Positions 1 to 30,808 are shown, counted from the first letter of the stretch. The stretch is DNA of 64,000 nt from Hormiphora californensis (GCA_020137815.1 CM035356.1:3892356-3956355); one strand, 5' to 3'. Numbers and translations: made by a program. Notes: a model not told the origin generated them from the letters alone.

Positions 1-256
1 ACACAATGTCACAGACAAGGTGTTACATAGGCATCGTTGCTATGGGCACTAATTTAACTAAAGTTGGTGTTACAATAGACAGAAGGAGTGGGTCTCTGTT
101 ACTCTGTTACTGGAGGACTTTTGTCACTGTTGGTGCCCTAAGATCATGTGACGAGAGATAGTATTAGAGAGTAGAGGGCACTATAGGGAGACAGAGTTAG
201 CGAGCTAAGGGGCACGGAAGGTACATAGAACACCCTCATTTTCCTTTATCACTCCT

Positions 257-260
257 CCTC

Positions 261-323
<63 letters not shown>
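257..323. repeat. CT/GA microsatellite
   Basis: Uninterrupted CT dinucleotide run of roughly 65 bp. The rest of 1-698 shows no convincing coding sequence; minus-strand ORFs here are poly(Arg-Glu) readings of the repeat. Confidence 0.95.
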
Positions 324-328
<5 letters not shown>

Positions 329-698
329 CCAATCTCTGAAAGTGTCCTGGCATTAGTCAGATTACATATGCAGCCTTGATCGATATTCGATAACATATAA
401 CACACATGCACTCCTCCTATGTTAAAACCGCTCTAATCTCTGTAACGAAAATTCAAATCATAATAATAATCAACTGATTGGCCGGGATGCAATCTAAGTA
501 GATGATCTGATACTGTGACGTGTTAGGAGATAGAGATTAGCAAACAGGACCAAAGCAGCACAGGGGATGAACGAGGATTGGTTGCTATGGTAACAACCAA
601 TGGAGAGCTTCAGTTGGCAACACGTGACTTGCACAGCTGTGTTCGCATTAAATACACTCACTTGGTTGCTCTCAAAAAACGTAGGGTGGCGCAGTAGG

Positions 699-18361
<17,663 letters not shown>

Positions 18362-18438
18362 TCATCATCAATGTGTTGATTTCCGTTTTTATACCTAGCC
18401 GCAACTTTTTTTACACAAAACACAGAATCTTATTAATT

Positions 18439-18586
18439 TCAGTCCGCTTTGACCTTGACCACCCATTGTACCTCCTTTTGCTTTCCCTGAGCCTTTTCTA
18501 CCCCCTCACAGTGGCCACAGCTCCTCTTGCAATTCAGAGTCATCCATTCACCATGAACACGACAGACACCTGAGAGGGAGAGAGGA

Positions 18587-18631
<45 letters not shown>

Positions 18632-19385
18632 TACAGACGTCAGACAGACATACAGACGTCAGACATAGCGAGAGATAAGGCCAGGGGGAGATGAAGTTAA
18701 ACATAACATGGTTACTATGGTTGGTTTGTTTGTTTGTCTTAGGAACCTGGGATACTGATTTCTCCCCCTCATCTTGGTCTACTTTGATAGTATTTTCATG
18801 CTAGCCTTGATGGAAAATATAGGGGAGACCCCAGTAACTCAGTCTTACTCCAACCGACATACACGATACCCAGTGGTACACTTGTTGGTACCGAACACAG
18901 AGTCAGATGCGAGAAGCATCGCTGTCCTGGGTATCGTGCCGGATCTTGAAGTGTCTCCGACGTGGAGGGATTTTGGAAGAAGTGGGAATCGGGAAGAATA
19001 GAAGAGAAAGGTTGAGGAGCACTATGGTTGGTTACTATGGTTACTAGCTCTATAACTAACCATAATCCGCCTCGCACCAGTTACGACTAGCCCAAGCAGC
19101 ACAAAACTCCTCCATCCCTTCTCCGTCTCTACACTCTCCACTATCATCACCAACGGCGGATATCAATACCTCTTCAATGGCCGTGTCTCTCTTCCTTATG
19201 TCATGTTCGTTGGATGCAGTTGGATCAGGCGTACCAAATTCCCAACCATTATAAACATCCATTATCATAGCGCTGGTTTTCCATGACCATGAGTGCCAGG
19301 ACCGGGGTTGATCTCTGGCTGGCTCGGTTGTAAAACGAGCATACCCGAGGGATAGGAGGGCAGAAACAAGTAACAGACGCATCAT
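18439..19385 (-). CDS. small secreted protein with ShK-type cysteine domain
   Basis: Two exons, 19385-19061 and 18569-18439, joined in phase 1 (donor GTTAGT, acceptor CCCTCTCAG); about 151 aa. The N-terminus MMRLLLVSALLSLGYA is a signal peptide. The middle region is acidic with a dibasic IRKRD site that could allow processing. The C-terminal domain has the ShK-like cysteine order (CRDG, EFCAAWA, NWCEAD, then EWMTLNCKRSCGHC). ShK modules occur in cnidarian toxins but also in metalloproteases and immune proteins, so toxicity cannot be inferred. The stop is only 78 bp from the stop of the convergent DNAJA3 gene. The acceptor-like AG upstream of the ATG is weaker here than in neighbouring genes. 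Confidence 0.75.
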
Positions 19386-19758
19386 GGTGACTCTATTATA
19401 CTGATCCTACTGCTTGCCTTCTTTTTATACTAAATCAGAGACAATAATACTGCATAATTTTGGTATAAAATGCGAGTTTAATATAATTTTGGATAACAAT
19501 AAAGCTTATTAGGCGAATATAATATTCAAACCCGGAAAATAAAATCACTCGCAATATATATTCTCTGTTTCATAGTTTATTTTCCAATATTTTTGCACTC
19601 CTGGTGATCTCATCATATAAACTGTCCACATCATTACCACATGTTCAACATGTCTCTCCTTTTCTCTCTCTCTCCCTCTCTTTCAGACATCTCTCTCTCT
19701 CTCCCTCTCTTTAACACATCTCTCTCTCTCCCTCTATTTAACACATCTATCTCTCTCT

Positions 19759-21273
19759 CTAACACATGTGAACATGTTTACAGATTCCATCAGGGCACCG
19801 GGTGGTACCTCCAGGGCACGATCCACCACTATCATCATCACCACCCCCACACTGATCACAACTCTTGGCACAGTTCTTCTTCATCCACTCGCCATAACTC
19901 CCGCTGCAATATCCACTTGATGCCCACGATGCACAGTCTGCCTCCTCGTCCTCACAGTCAGGGACAGGCCCAACCTCATCATCACGCTCATCACTACCCT
20001 CACTTCCTCCTTCACTTCCACCCTCGCTTCCTCCCTCTGTTATAGGGAGATCATGTTAAAAAAGTGTCTCAATCAATGAATGTAGAGAAAGTATTCGCTA
20101 ATCTATAAACCATATATCGGGTAATATAGTGTAGCGCATGATCACCATGGGGCTACATAAACCCCCGGTTTATTGTTTGTGTGACTTACCAGTACCGCTC
20201 TCGGCTGCAGCGTAGACCTTCACCTCTTTCAACTCCAAACACATCTTCCCCTTGAATTTGTTTGATTGTTTAATAACGACCTGACTTCCTGTGGAATTCA
20301 GATGGTAATGGAAGAGACAGAGTGATTATGTAATTAGCGGACAGACACTGCGAAACACACAGGCAGACATAGTGACAGATAGACAGACAGGTAGTCAAAA
20401 TATGTCTGTATAAAAACGAGATGCATTCGGATGACAGACAGAGTAAAGACAAACAGAACACCAACAGAGCTCTTACCCATTTGACCTCCACAGTCAATGC
20501 TATAAGTTTGATCCTCCTTGCTATTTCCACTCTGGACCTGTAGGGTTCCACATGGAATTCCCACTGGTTCATCGTCGCCGTAAAGCATCACCTCAGCTCC
20601 ATCCTGCCTCATTCTCTTGCTATCAAACCTTCCATTTAGAATCTCTACCCGAGCAATGCTATAGGAATCATCCAGCTGAAAGTGAAAATATAACGGGTTT
20701 TCAAAGTGGGTGTAGCTTATTTTGGTACCCTTATAACTTAAGGTTTAGGTCCTGTCCCTTGTCGGTGCTGAAGAAAAGATAACAACCCGAGACTCTAACT
20801 CTCTATAGTAGTACCCATTAGAAATGAGGTGCCGGAGATATCGAGGATAAAAGAAGGGAAGAACCTCCCTTTTTATGGCCCACGCCCTACTAACCTCGTA
20901 TATGAAGGAAGCAGCGTTCCGCCTATCACACATGGTATGGGATGCAGTCGAATCGTCTCCATCTACTGCATAATCAGCCACTTCTTGTCTCCCTTCCATG
21001 TCAAGGTGCTGCTCTGAGAGACCCTCTTGGGGGGAATGTACTCCTCTCCGCCTCCCCCAGATTCATCACTGCCACCTTCCTCATCACTCCCATCGTGGCA
21101 GGAGCCACAGGATTTCTAGAAGGATGGCATGGGTCATGGCAAGAAAGAATACCCCCTCTCTCTCTAAGCGCGGAGAGCGCGAGAAGAGAGAGCGAGCGCG
21201 AGCAGCGCGCGAGGCAGACTCTAGCGCAAGATGAGAGCGATAGAGCAGAGATAGAGATCTAGCGCCTGCTTCG

Positions 21274-21305
<32 letters not shown>

Positions 21306-22569
21306 ATCTCTACTCTCTCTCTCTCTCTTCTCTCTCTCTATCAGATCAAATTTCCGTGCTGCGAGCGATTTTTATCGCTCTAGTATCTCTGTTTGCAGTG
21401 TCCCACCGTTTTGTAGGAACCACCCGCAAGTGACGTTTGCCAAATGACAAAATCGTCACCCAATTTATAAACCGTTCCTCATTACCCAGAGGCCCCCCTA
21501 CTACATCGCCAGTCAACAAGTATTCTCCGGATGAGATAGGAAGAGGATTGTATGTTGCTGATATCACTCCTGAGATCTTAGGTGGTAGGAAGTATTCGAA
21601 GAAAGACTTAGCGTCTTCTTTGTCGGAGGCATGCAAGTTACTAGTTGATCTTGCAGTGCCACAGGGGAGTACTACTCCTAGTTCGAGCACTACTCCGAGT
21701 AGGAGTCACCAACCTGGGGAATGGTGGCATAGGAAAGATGATGATAAGATCATTTTACATGAGGAACTAGCTGCGGCTCACCGAAGGGTAATTGATCTTC
21801 AAGATCAAGTTAAAGGACGAGATTAGGAACGTTGAGACCGCTACAGTTACCAAGACTGTTCAACGTGATCTGAAGAGCTACTCAGCTATGCTCAGTCAGA
21901 ACTGTGCAGCAGCCTTTGCTCAGACTAGGATCCAGAAAGCTGCCACTAAAGCATCCGTTGCGAAGCCTGATGAGGAGGACCGTTCCAGAAACTTGATTGT
22001 ATTTGGACTGCCTGAGGAAGCTGAAGGAGCTACTGTGGAAACTTCTGTTACGTCTCTGTTGGAGGAAATGGACGAGAAGCCCCCGTTGACCAGTTGTACT
22101 AGGTTGGGTATGCCAGCCGAGGGTAAGTTGAGGCCTGTAAAGGTGACTTTGAAGTCTAGAGACAGTCTTCTTGTATTGTTGAGAAAGGCATGTGAGCTGA
22201 GAAATTCTGAGAATTTTAAGCGAGTATTTCTTGAGCGAGATCGGACTTATGAGGAGAGAGTTGAGAGGAAGAAAGCAGTGAAGACTCTAAATGAGCTGAG
22301 ACAGGCGCATCCTGAGAGAAAATACGTTTTTAAGGAAGGTGTTATTGAAAGCATCTAGAACTCATTAAATTTTGCCCCACAAGCTTGTGGAGATCCCTTT
22401 CTTGCTTTTTATGTTTTTACTATCTTGAATTGATCTCTTCGCACGCCGCACGGGGCAGGACCCACAGTTTGTTGCCATTTATTTTAATTTGAATTTACAT
22501 TGCTGTGCGTTATTCCACCATCAAATTTTCAAGGCCAAGCAAAGCCACGTCTCTCTCCCTCCTCTCTAG

Positions 22570-22601
<32 letters not shown>

Positions 22602-25600
22602 CGAGAGAGAGAGAGAGAGAGAGAGAAGAGGAGAGAGAGAGATCGCTTCTCTATTCCTTGTTTTCGTAGGAAGTTAATTTGCTTTGGTGTGCTCTCTTCA
22701 CCCCTTTACCTTTGCACTTGTTACACACAATTTCTCTAAATCTCTGTAACTATCTGGATTGTTTTGATTGCTATATTTGTGATTAATTATGTCGGATAGT
22801 GCTACACGAGAGAAACATGATGCCCGTAAATCTGCATTGGGTCATCTGCTAAGTTCTGCATCCGGAAATCAGGAAATAGTACGCTGCCTCAGTTTGATTG
22901 ATCCAGCCCTGCCGGACAACTCCAATGCTGCATTACTTGCCAAACAGAGCAGAGCATCACTTGAAGGAGTTGCCACCTTCATGGGCATCGCGGACCCGAA
23001 CTTGAAGAGAGTTTTCTCTAATCGGGAGAAATTGGCTGTTGTGATTATGCGTCGTTTTCAACCAGCTGACCACCTGTGTTTGTGTGCTGAATGCAATGTG
23101 AAATACAAGCTATCTCTAGACAGTGTTTCCAGCTATTGAGTGCCATATTGCGGGGTAGGGGGGCACATGCAGGTGAACGGGTATCATGCCTTCATTGCAG
23201 CAGCCACCAAGAGGATACATCCTCTCTCGCCACACATGGTTGGCTTTGTTAAACGGCTTATCACTCTTGTCGCAACAACGAGTTCTACTACTGCTACCCC
23301 AGCTAGTATCCCAGCCCCGTTCTCGCACAACAACAGTATTAGTTCACCAAATTGATCAGACTCCAGTCACAGACCTTCTAAAGGGGGCTGGTTGGCTGGT
23401 AAAGAGTCTCTCGGAATTGCTGTTGTACTTGATGAAGTAAAAAGTGTCGCCAGTGATAATAATGAGCAAAAAGACCAGAGGAAGAGACTGCGGTTGAGGA
23501 GGCAAGAAAGATAGTGGACAGAAAAGGATGATATTGGAGGCGAGACCCGGATAGCCGGCCAGTGTAGTTAAGGCATTTCTTGAGTGGGATTTGCCAAACG
23601 GGACGAAGGGGGACAACAAAGCTAATTATGGTAGACCTTGTAAGGATTAGGCATCTAACAGTTGGCAAATCTTTCCTGAACTTGGTACTTCTAAAAAGGG
23701 CTGACCGATACTAGTTTTGTCCTTCACCAAAAACTGTGCAAATTTGTACAACAAACTGAAGAATGCTGTTTTAACTCTAAATGCAAAGCTGTACCATCCG
23801 TTTGGGTACAACAAGTGAGAAAAGCTGCAGTCAAAACTCGGGCTAACAAGCTGGCTAACATGCAGGAAAGACCCAGCCAAAAAACCAAACCTGCCCCACC
23901 ACTACTCCAGCTCCCCTGCAAGAAAAGGTTAGAGGAGACTGGAAAGTTCGCCAGATACCAGGATTTTCAAAGGTTCGAGGAGATTTCTAACCCGGCTGAT
24001 AGGGAGAATGGACTCCATGGAGAAATCAGTGAGCAGGTTGCAGGTACATGGGCTCCCGGGTCCTCCGTTAAAGTCGGCATGGCTTCCCCAAAGCCAGATG
24101 CCAGACTTCAGTTTCATGAGTCAGCCTGCCTGGTGTTAAATGCTGGGGGGTTTCAACCCTGGCGCCCCCGCAGCAATACAAGGTGGAAGAAAGCTGTTAC
24201 TGAACCACGAGATTCTCTCACTTAGGGAGAAGGGGGTATGCGTACCTTTTATAGGTATCACTGAGTCGTGGTTGAGGGATTTTCACCTGGATGCACAAAT
24301 CCAGCTGCCGGGCTACCAGTGTATTCGAGCGGATAGGGTAGGTAGACAGGGAGGAGGTGCTCTTCTTTATATAGATGAAGGTGTTCCTATTAAATGGTCA
24401 GCTAGCTACGACGATGGCCACATGTGAGGCGGTTTTCTGCCGTCTCCCATCTTGTTCCCATGAGTATTGCTGTTAGTATACCGACCCCTGATGCCCCCTT
24501 ATCACAGCTTTTCCGGAGGTTCTCCAGTTTTTAGTTTCCAACTTAGAAGAAAGGACCCGGATACCGATTTCTTCCTTATGGGGGACTTTAATTTTCCGAC
24601 AATTGATTGGAAAAACCTGTCTATCGGAGGCAGGTCAGCAGAAAATACACGGTCAGCTCGAGATCTTCTGGAGTTTTCGGAGAACCATTTTCTGCAACAG
24701 GTTGTGGAATCCCCTACTAGAGGGCAAAACATCCTTGACTTGTTCCTTGTGAACAAGGTATCTCTGGTGGGCAAAGTTCAGGTGGTAGGCACAGAGATGT
24801 CGGACCATAACCTAGTGCATGTGGGTCTTACCTTCCACCCATCTCGCCCTCAACAGAGACATCGAGCTAAACTGGAAGGATTCAGAGCTCTTGACTGGCC
24901 CAACGGGGACTACGATCTCCTGAGAGGAGAGACTAGCCGAGCTAAACTGGGAAAAGCTTCACAGTGAGAGCGATTTTCAGAGTTTTCCAAGTGTGTTCAC
25001 CCAAGAAATTCTCTCTGTCTGCCAGGAGGTATTCCCGGAAGTAAAAGCTCCCAAAGGGAAACCAAACTGCTACAAAAAGCTACGGAGAAAGAAGATCAAA
25101 CTCCGAGCACGTATGGAAGCCCTGAGAAGTAAGGACCAAGTAGCAGCAGCAGAAGAGGTAGAGGAGCATCTTTCTCAGGTCTGCCTAGAGATCAAAGACC
25201 TGGTACTAGCTAGGAAAGATGACCGTGAGCGACGTGCGGTACTGAAGATGAAGTCAGACCCACGGTACTTCTACTCCTTCGCAAAATCTTTTGCAAAGGG
25301 GAAGTCTAGCATTCCCCTGATCACAAAAGAGGATGGCTCCATGGTAACTGAACCCAAAGATATCGCAGACGCTTTTCAAAGCGAGTTCTGCAGGGTGTTT
25401 AGCGACCCGAACAACCCCGAAACCGAGGAGCCTACCTTCAATAAGCCTGAGCTATCATGGTTAGATGATGGTATTGAGCTACACGATGAAGATATCATCA
25501 AGGTGTGTAAGGACCTGGAGTCTTCTTCCTCACCCGGACCGGATGGAATCCCCTCCCGGATCCTGAAAGAGTGTGCGGAGGTACTGGTGAAACCTCTGGG

Positions 25601-28600
25601 ACTCATGTGGCGTGACTCACTTCGACTAAGGAAAGTGCCGGAGTACTACAAAATGGGTCACGTTGTACCCCTCTACAAAAAGGGGGACAAGTCCAGCACC
25701 AAAAACTACAGGCCTGTTACTTTAACGAGTCATGTAATCAAACTGTTCGAGCGAATTGTCAGGGCTCATATGGTTGAACATTTTGAAAAAAATGGAATCT
25801 TTTCTAAAAAACAACATGGTTTTCGTAAAGGACGATCTTGTTTGACCCAGCTTCTTGGCCACATAGACTGGGTTATGAAAGCCTTGTGTGGAGAAAAGGA
25901 TGTCGACACTGTGTACCTGGACTATAGCCGAGCGTTTGACCGTGTGGACATCGGTCTACTGCTTGCTAAACTGAAGCGGTATGGAGTCCACTCTCAAATT
26001 GTTGAATGGATGGAATCGTTTCTGACCGACAGGAAACAAAAAGTGGTTCTTGACGGATCACAATCTGAGATCGCAACCATCATTAGCGGTGTACCCCAGG
26101 GGAGTGTGCTGGCGCCACTACTCTTTCTGATCTTTATAAATGATCTGGAGGGGGTTGTTAAAGATGCTATACTTAGTTTCTTTGCTGACGACTCGAGAGC
26201 CGCAATGGAGATATCTGCTGAAACTGACATGGTGAAGCTACAGCAGGATCTGGATCGAGTGATGCTGTGGTCTAGGACAAATAATATGGTCCTAAATGAA
26301 GACAAATATGTTCTTCTGACCCACAAACACAACCCGAATTCCCACATGAACCCCTTTCCTATGACGGGCATTGAGTACACCACTAGTGGCGGTGCAAAGA
26401 TCTCACCATCGGATCATGTAAGGGATCTGGGTATCAAAGTCTCCAGCAGGAAGCGACCGAATATTCGGTTCGGTTCGGTTCGGTTCGGAAATTCGGTGTT
26501 TTTTGGGCGGTTCGGTTCGGTTCGGTTCGGTAGGAAATTTTGGCCGAACCACCGAATTTTTTGGTCAAAAAATGCCCAGAAATCGGGCTTTTTCATGCAA
26601 AATTTTTCAACTATTTCACGAAAATTGTATAGATTTCAATGTCAATTTCGCCGTATTAACCCTATTTCGAATCGGTGGTGCTATGTGGAAATGATTTCGC
26701 TAGTTAGCGGGTTCGATATGGATTGATTTGATACCTGACTTCCCGTCGAATCGTGTCCTCATGAGAGGGTCAACAAATTGAGAAACTTTTTTTTTCAAAA
26801 AATTCATGGAGAGCACCGATCAAGGTGTTAAGAATCATTCTCTGAAATTTTGTAAAAAGTTTGGAAAATATTTCAAAGTCAATTTTATGGAAAATTTTCT
26901 ATGTCAATTTTTGCGTACGAATCGTGTTTCGAATCGGTATTGCTAAGCGGGAGTGATGTTGCTAATTAGTGGGTCCGAGATGGATTATGCTGATACGTGA
27001 TCCCCCATCAAATCTAATTAGGAAGTTTAGGGGAAATTATTAATGTTTCAATAAATCCTGCTAATTAGCGAGAGCACTGCCGCATAGCATCACCGATTCG
27101 CAACACGATTCGTACGGCAATATTGACATTTTTTTTTCCGAAATTGACTTTGAAATATTTTACAAAGTTTTTTCACAGAATTAAATGTTTCTCTAAAAAT
27201 TCATGGAGAGCATCGATCAAGGTATTGAGAATCATTACCTGAAATTTTGTGAAATTTTTTTTGTGAAAAATATTTTAAGTAAATTGTGGTATACGAATCG
27301 TGTTTCGAATCGACAATGCTAAACGGGAGTGATGTTGGTAATTAGTGGGTCCGAGATGGATTGTGCTGATACATGATCCCCCATCAAATCTAATTAGGAA
27401 ATTTAGAGAGACACGATTCATGGTTCGTTTAATCCTGCTAAATAGCAATACCATTCCCGTATAGCATTGCCGATTCGAAACACGATTCGTACGCAAAAAT
27501 TGACATAGAAAATTTACGATAAAATTGACTTTGAAATTTTTTTTCACAAAATTGACTTTGAAATTTTTTCAAACATTTTTTAACAAAATTTCAGAGAATG
27601 ATTCTCAATACCTTGATCGGTGCTCTCCATGACTTTTTAGAGAAACATTTATACAGAAAAAGTTTTGTATGGTTCGGTTCGGTTCGGTTACCGAAATTCG
27701 GTTCGGTTCGGTTCGGTTCGGTAAAAAAGTTTTTCAAATTCGGTTCGGTTCGGTTCGGTGGAAAAAAACCCGGTTCGGTCGTTTCCTGGTCTCCAGTGAC
27801 TTATCCTGGAGACCGCACCTCGTAAATTTGGCCAAACGAGGAAGATGCATGGCACAATGGGTGTTCGGGGTGTTCTCCAGTAGGGAACCAGAGCTGATGA
27901 TCACTGTATATAAATCACTGGTCAGAAGCTTAATGGAGTACTGCTCTCCATTGTGGAGCCCGCAAACCGTCGGAGACATCCAACTGCTAGAGTCTGTTCA
28001 GCGGGGTTTCACAGCGAAAATCTCGGGTATGAAGGACCTTGACTACTGGCAGCGCCTAAAAGCCCTTGACTTGATGTCTTTGCAAAGACGACGGGATAGG
28101 TATGCAGTGCTAATTATGCACAAGACATATCGGGAGTTGATACCAAACGAAACCGGTGTTAGCTTCAACCGTACATCCCGCCACGGTGTCAAAGCAGAGT
28201 TACCTGACCTGTCACGGGTGAAGAGCAAAAGAACTAGCACAATATACAGCTCTTCTTTCGGTTCCATCGGCCCTAGACTGTGGAACTGTCTCCCGGACGA
28301 TCTGAGGGAGATCGAGGACCCTGATTTATTTAAATATAAGTTGGACCTCCTTCTCCGTGATATCCCAGACCGTCCCCCTACACCTGGATATCAAGCACCA
28401 AACAGAAACTCTTTGTCTGACTGGTGTGTTGGAGCCAGTTTCAATAAACGGTGGTCCGAGTTCCTGGGATGACCTGACGTATCATGGCTAACAAATCAAA
28501 AGTATCAAAAGTAAGTATCTCTCTCTTACCTGGCAGTTAGTAATCATGTAGTCCCTATAATCAGGGCTCTTACAGTACCCCGCATTTTCCCACTTCGTAC

Positions 28601-30517
28601 ACTTATCATTCTTATCCACACACTCCCCATCCTCATCTTCAGGATCTTCAGGATCAACCGGCTCATTCTCATCGTCACCCCCTCCACATTTACCACAGCT
28701 CTTTGCGCAGTTCTTGCTCATCCACTCTCCGTATTCTCCCTTGCAGAAGCCATCAGCAGCCCAGCCAGAACACTCTGATCCCTGAGTGTCTATACAATCA
28801 TCTTCACCATTATCACCATCACATTTACCACAAGAATCGGGGCAGTTATCCATCATCCATTCTCCGTATTTACCCTTACAGAAGCCGTCAGCAGCCCACC
28901 CGGAGCAACTAGAATCCTTGTCCTCGCAGTCTCCCCCATTTTCCTTATCCTCGCACTGACCACAGGACTTCTTGCAGTTGGTTTTCATCCAGTCGACGTA
29001 GTCTCCCTTCCTGCAGTAGTCGGCACTAGCCCACCCAGGGCAGTTGGTGGGGTCGCTATCCGAACAATCACCGTCTCCATCATCCGGATCAGTATCACCG
29101 TCATCAGTATCGTCACCACCATCGCCGTCATTCAGGTCAGTCCACTTGATGCCATACACATCGTCTAGGAGGTTGCATGGACTGCTTGTCCCACTTCTCT
29201 GGAACTTGCCATAACCCCCAGATCCCCAGTCAGCTCCCCAACTGTTCCTAATCTCCCAGTAGTTGGAGCCGTATCCGGTCAGGGTCACTGCGTGGTTACT
29301 GTTTGTCTGGGTATAGCAGCTGGCAAAGATACCGCTCCTGTAAGAGAAGAAGCTGTTCTCGACGTAGAAGGCCACCGCAAGGGGCAGGCTTTGGAGTGTT
29401 TGGGCGACGGAGGAGGCACCAACCTTGAAATAACTATTAATCTTGACCTTGTTGGCGATGGCACTGCTGTAGTAACCCTTATAACACGCACCATCACGAC
29501 CCTGATACGGATAGTCCTTCTGCGAGGCGAGATGGTTGTTCTTAATAACCCAATCCCACGCCTGGTAGTACCATCCACCCCCACACCCATCATAGTTGTT
29601 AGCCTCATAGGTACAATCTAGTATCTCCTGCTCCGAGAGGGCTATGACCTTCCCAGTGCACTTCCAGTAAGCGAACTCTATGAGTGCTACGGTGGGGTAG
29701 GACCAACAGCTCCCACAGTTGCCCTGGTTCTTCACCGCGGGTAGCCTGCTCTTATGGTCAATTGAAGATTTTAGACCTCGCCTCGAGAAGGAGGCTCCCA
29801 ATCCCAATCCAAAGCTGGATGAGACGTTGTAGTTGGAGGCCACACTGCTCCCCAGCATTCCGCCAGGACCCATACTTAGTCCAGATTGACCGAGACCCAG
29901 GAACGCCTTTCTGTTGGTCTCATCCATGACAATGAAAGAGTTGACGGCCATTTCGTATGACTCCTCACCCATCTTGTACCTCCTGTTGTGCTCCTTTATC
30001 CCCACGATATTCTTCTTAAAGACAATCTTCTGCTGGGCCCGAATGACAGCCAGCGCCTCGGGGTCTTGGGACGCCCTGAACCCAACGGGCTCAATGTCGT
30101 CGTAGAGGCTGATGAAACTGGAGAAGGCGTCGTCATCATCGAGTTCAAGCATCTCATCCCGGGAGTCATCATCTATCGTCTTCTTGGTGATCCTGAGGAG
30201 GGGATCATTAATTGGTGATCCTGAGGAGGGGATCATTAATTTGTGATCCTGGCCTGGTGTAAAGAGGAGAATCATTGAGTGGGGCAATGTAAACGGTACG
30301 GGTCCATATGACACACATTTTATAGCAGGTTTAGCTGTTAACTATAATACCGTTGGAGTCCGATACAGTACCATGCTGTTAACCCTCCCCCCCCCCCTAC
30401 ATGTGGGCACACTTACTTGTATTCGATCTCCGAAATATCAATATCTACTTGGGCATAAGCGAGCTGCCATTGTCCCGCGAGAAGCAGGGAACAGCAAAGC
30501 AAAGTTACAAAAGCCAT
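19759..30517 (-). CDS. secreted papain-family (C1A) protease with five ShK domains and a galactose-binding-like domain
   Basis: Exons 30517-30417, 30192-28530, 21115-20895, 20675-20477, 20288-20190, 20036-19759. Signal peptide (MAFVTLLCCSLLLAGQWQLA); I29-like prodomain (about 65-130); C1A catalytic domain with Gln/Cys in NQGNCGSCW (Cys about 196), His in SNHAVTLTGYG (about 334) and Asn in IRNSWGADWG (about 350). An Asp/Gly-rich linker follows, then four ShK modules ending ...SCGQC, ...SCGKC, ...SCGKC and MITNCQ|KSCGSC across the intron. Next come a galactose-binding-like domain (YAVDGDDSTASHTMCDR, YSIARVEILNGRF), a fifth ShK (GYCSGSYGEWM, AKSCDQC) and a Cys-rich tail. Odd points: the intron between 28530 and 21115 holds a LINE. 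The exon 21115-20895 is 221 nt, one short of keeping phase, so the reading shifts near 20998. The 30192 acceptor is tandemly duplicated. Probably an extracellular or lysosomal protease. Confidence 0.88.
22571..22641. repeat. GA microsatellite within LINE region
   Basis: GA run between the two ORF1-like segments. It could mark a junction between two LINE fragments. Confidence 0.9.
26447..27788. mobile_element. 1.34-kb hAT-type element inserted in the LINE
   Basis: Termini CAGGAAGCGACCGAA and TTCGGTCGTTTCCTG, with exact 8-bp TSD GTCTCCAG on both sides. Removing the insert and one TSD restores the RT reading (GIKVSS then DLSWRPH). Subterminal (GGTTC)n arrays lie at both ends, and internal inverted segments (for example 26812-26870 versus 27570-27630) pair with each other. 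No transposase. The TIR differs at one position from that of the short MITE family at 17469. Confidence 0.92.
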
Positions 30518-30808
30518 GACTTTCTAACCACATTATGTCTCTCCATGTTGCTTTTATACTGCTACCTGCCCCTCACACGGAATCTAATAATTCTGAGCTT
30601 GGGAGGTTCCGATTGGTCCGTTTCAAACAAAAACATGAAGCCCAAACAACGCGGTTACACCGCAGAATATATGCTGCTCGGCGCGGTGCTCTCTTTTCTG
30701 AGATGGGGAGAGGGTGATAGGGAGGGAGAGGGTGAGAGGAGAGGGAGAGAGAGAGAGAGAGAGAGAGGGAGAGGGTGAGAGAGAGGGTGAGAGAGAGAGA
30801 GAGAGAGA

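Larger units (their letters stand above)
21340..28505 (+). mobile_element. CR1/Jockey-group non-LTR retrotransposon, degenerate
   Basis: ORF1-like frames at 21437-21826 and 21792-22358 overlap with a frame change; the second has RSRNLIVFGLPEEAEG, typical of LINE ORF1 RNA-binding proteins. A separate 116-aa ORF at 22789-23139 (CLCAECNVKYKLSL) may be part of a zinc-binding ORF1 or of a second element. Endonuclease pieces at 24200-24960 (ITESWL, MGDFNFPTIDW, EMSDHNLV) are broken by frameshifts. The reverse transcriptase at 24993-26446 is open, with YLDYSRAFDRVD, GVPQGSVLAPLLF and FFADDS. The C-terminal part resumes at 27797-28472 after a hAT-type insertion. The 3' end carries two copies of ATCAAAAGT. 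It is antisense in the host protease intron and its 3' end lies within about 20 bp of that intron's donor. The 5' boundary is approximate. Confidence 0.85.

Noticed and set aside
19641-20045. Plus-strand ORF with His-rich HHYHHHHPH stretch
   Set aside because: Antisense shadow of the last ShK exon of the papain gene.
23647-24225. ORFs on both strands between LINE ORF1 and endonuclease
   Set aside because: Degenerate LINE sequence; no recognisable domain or intact frame.
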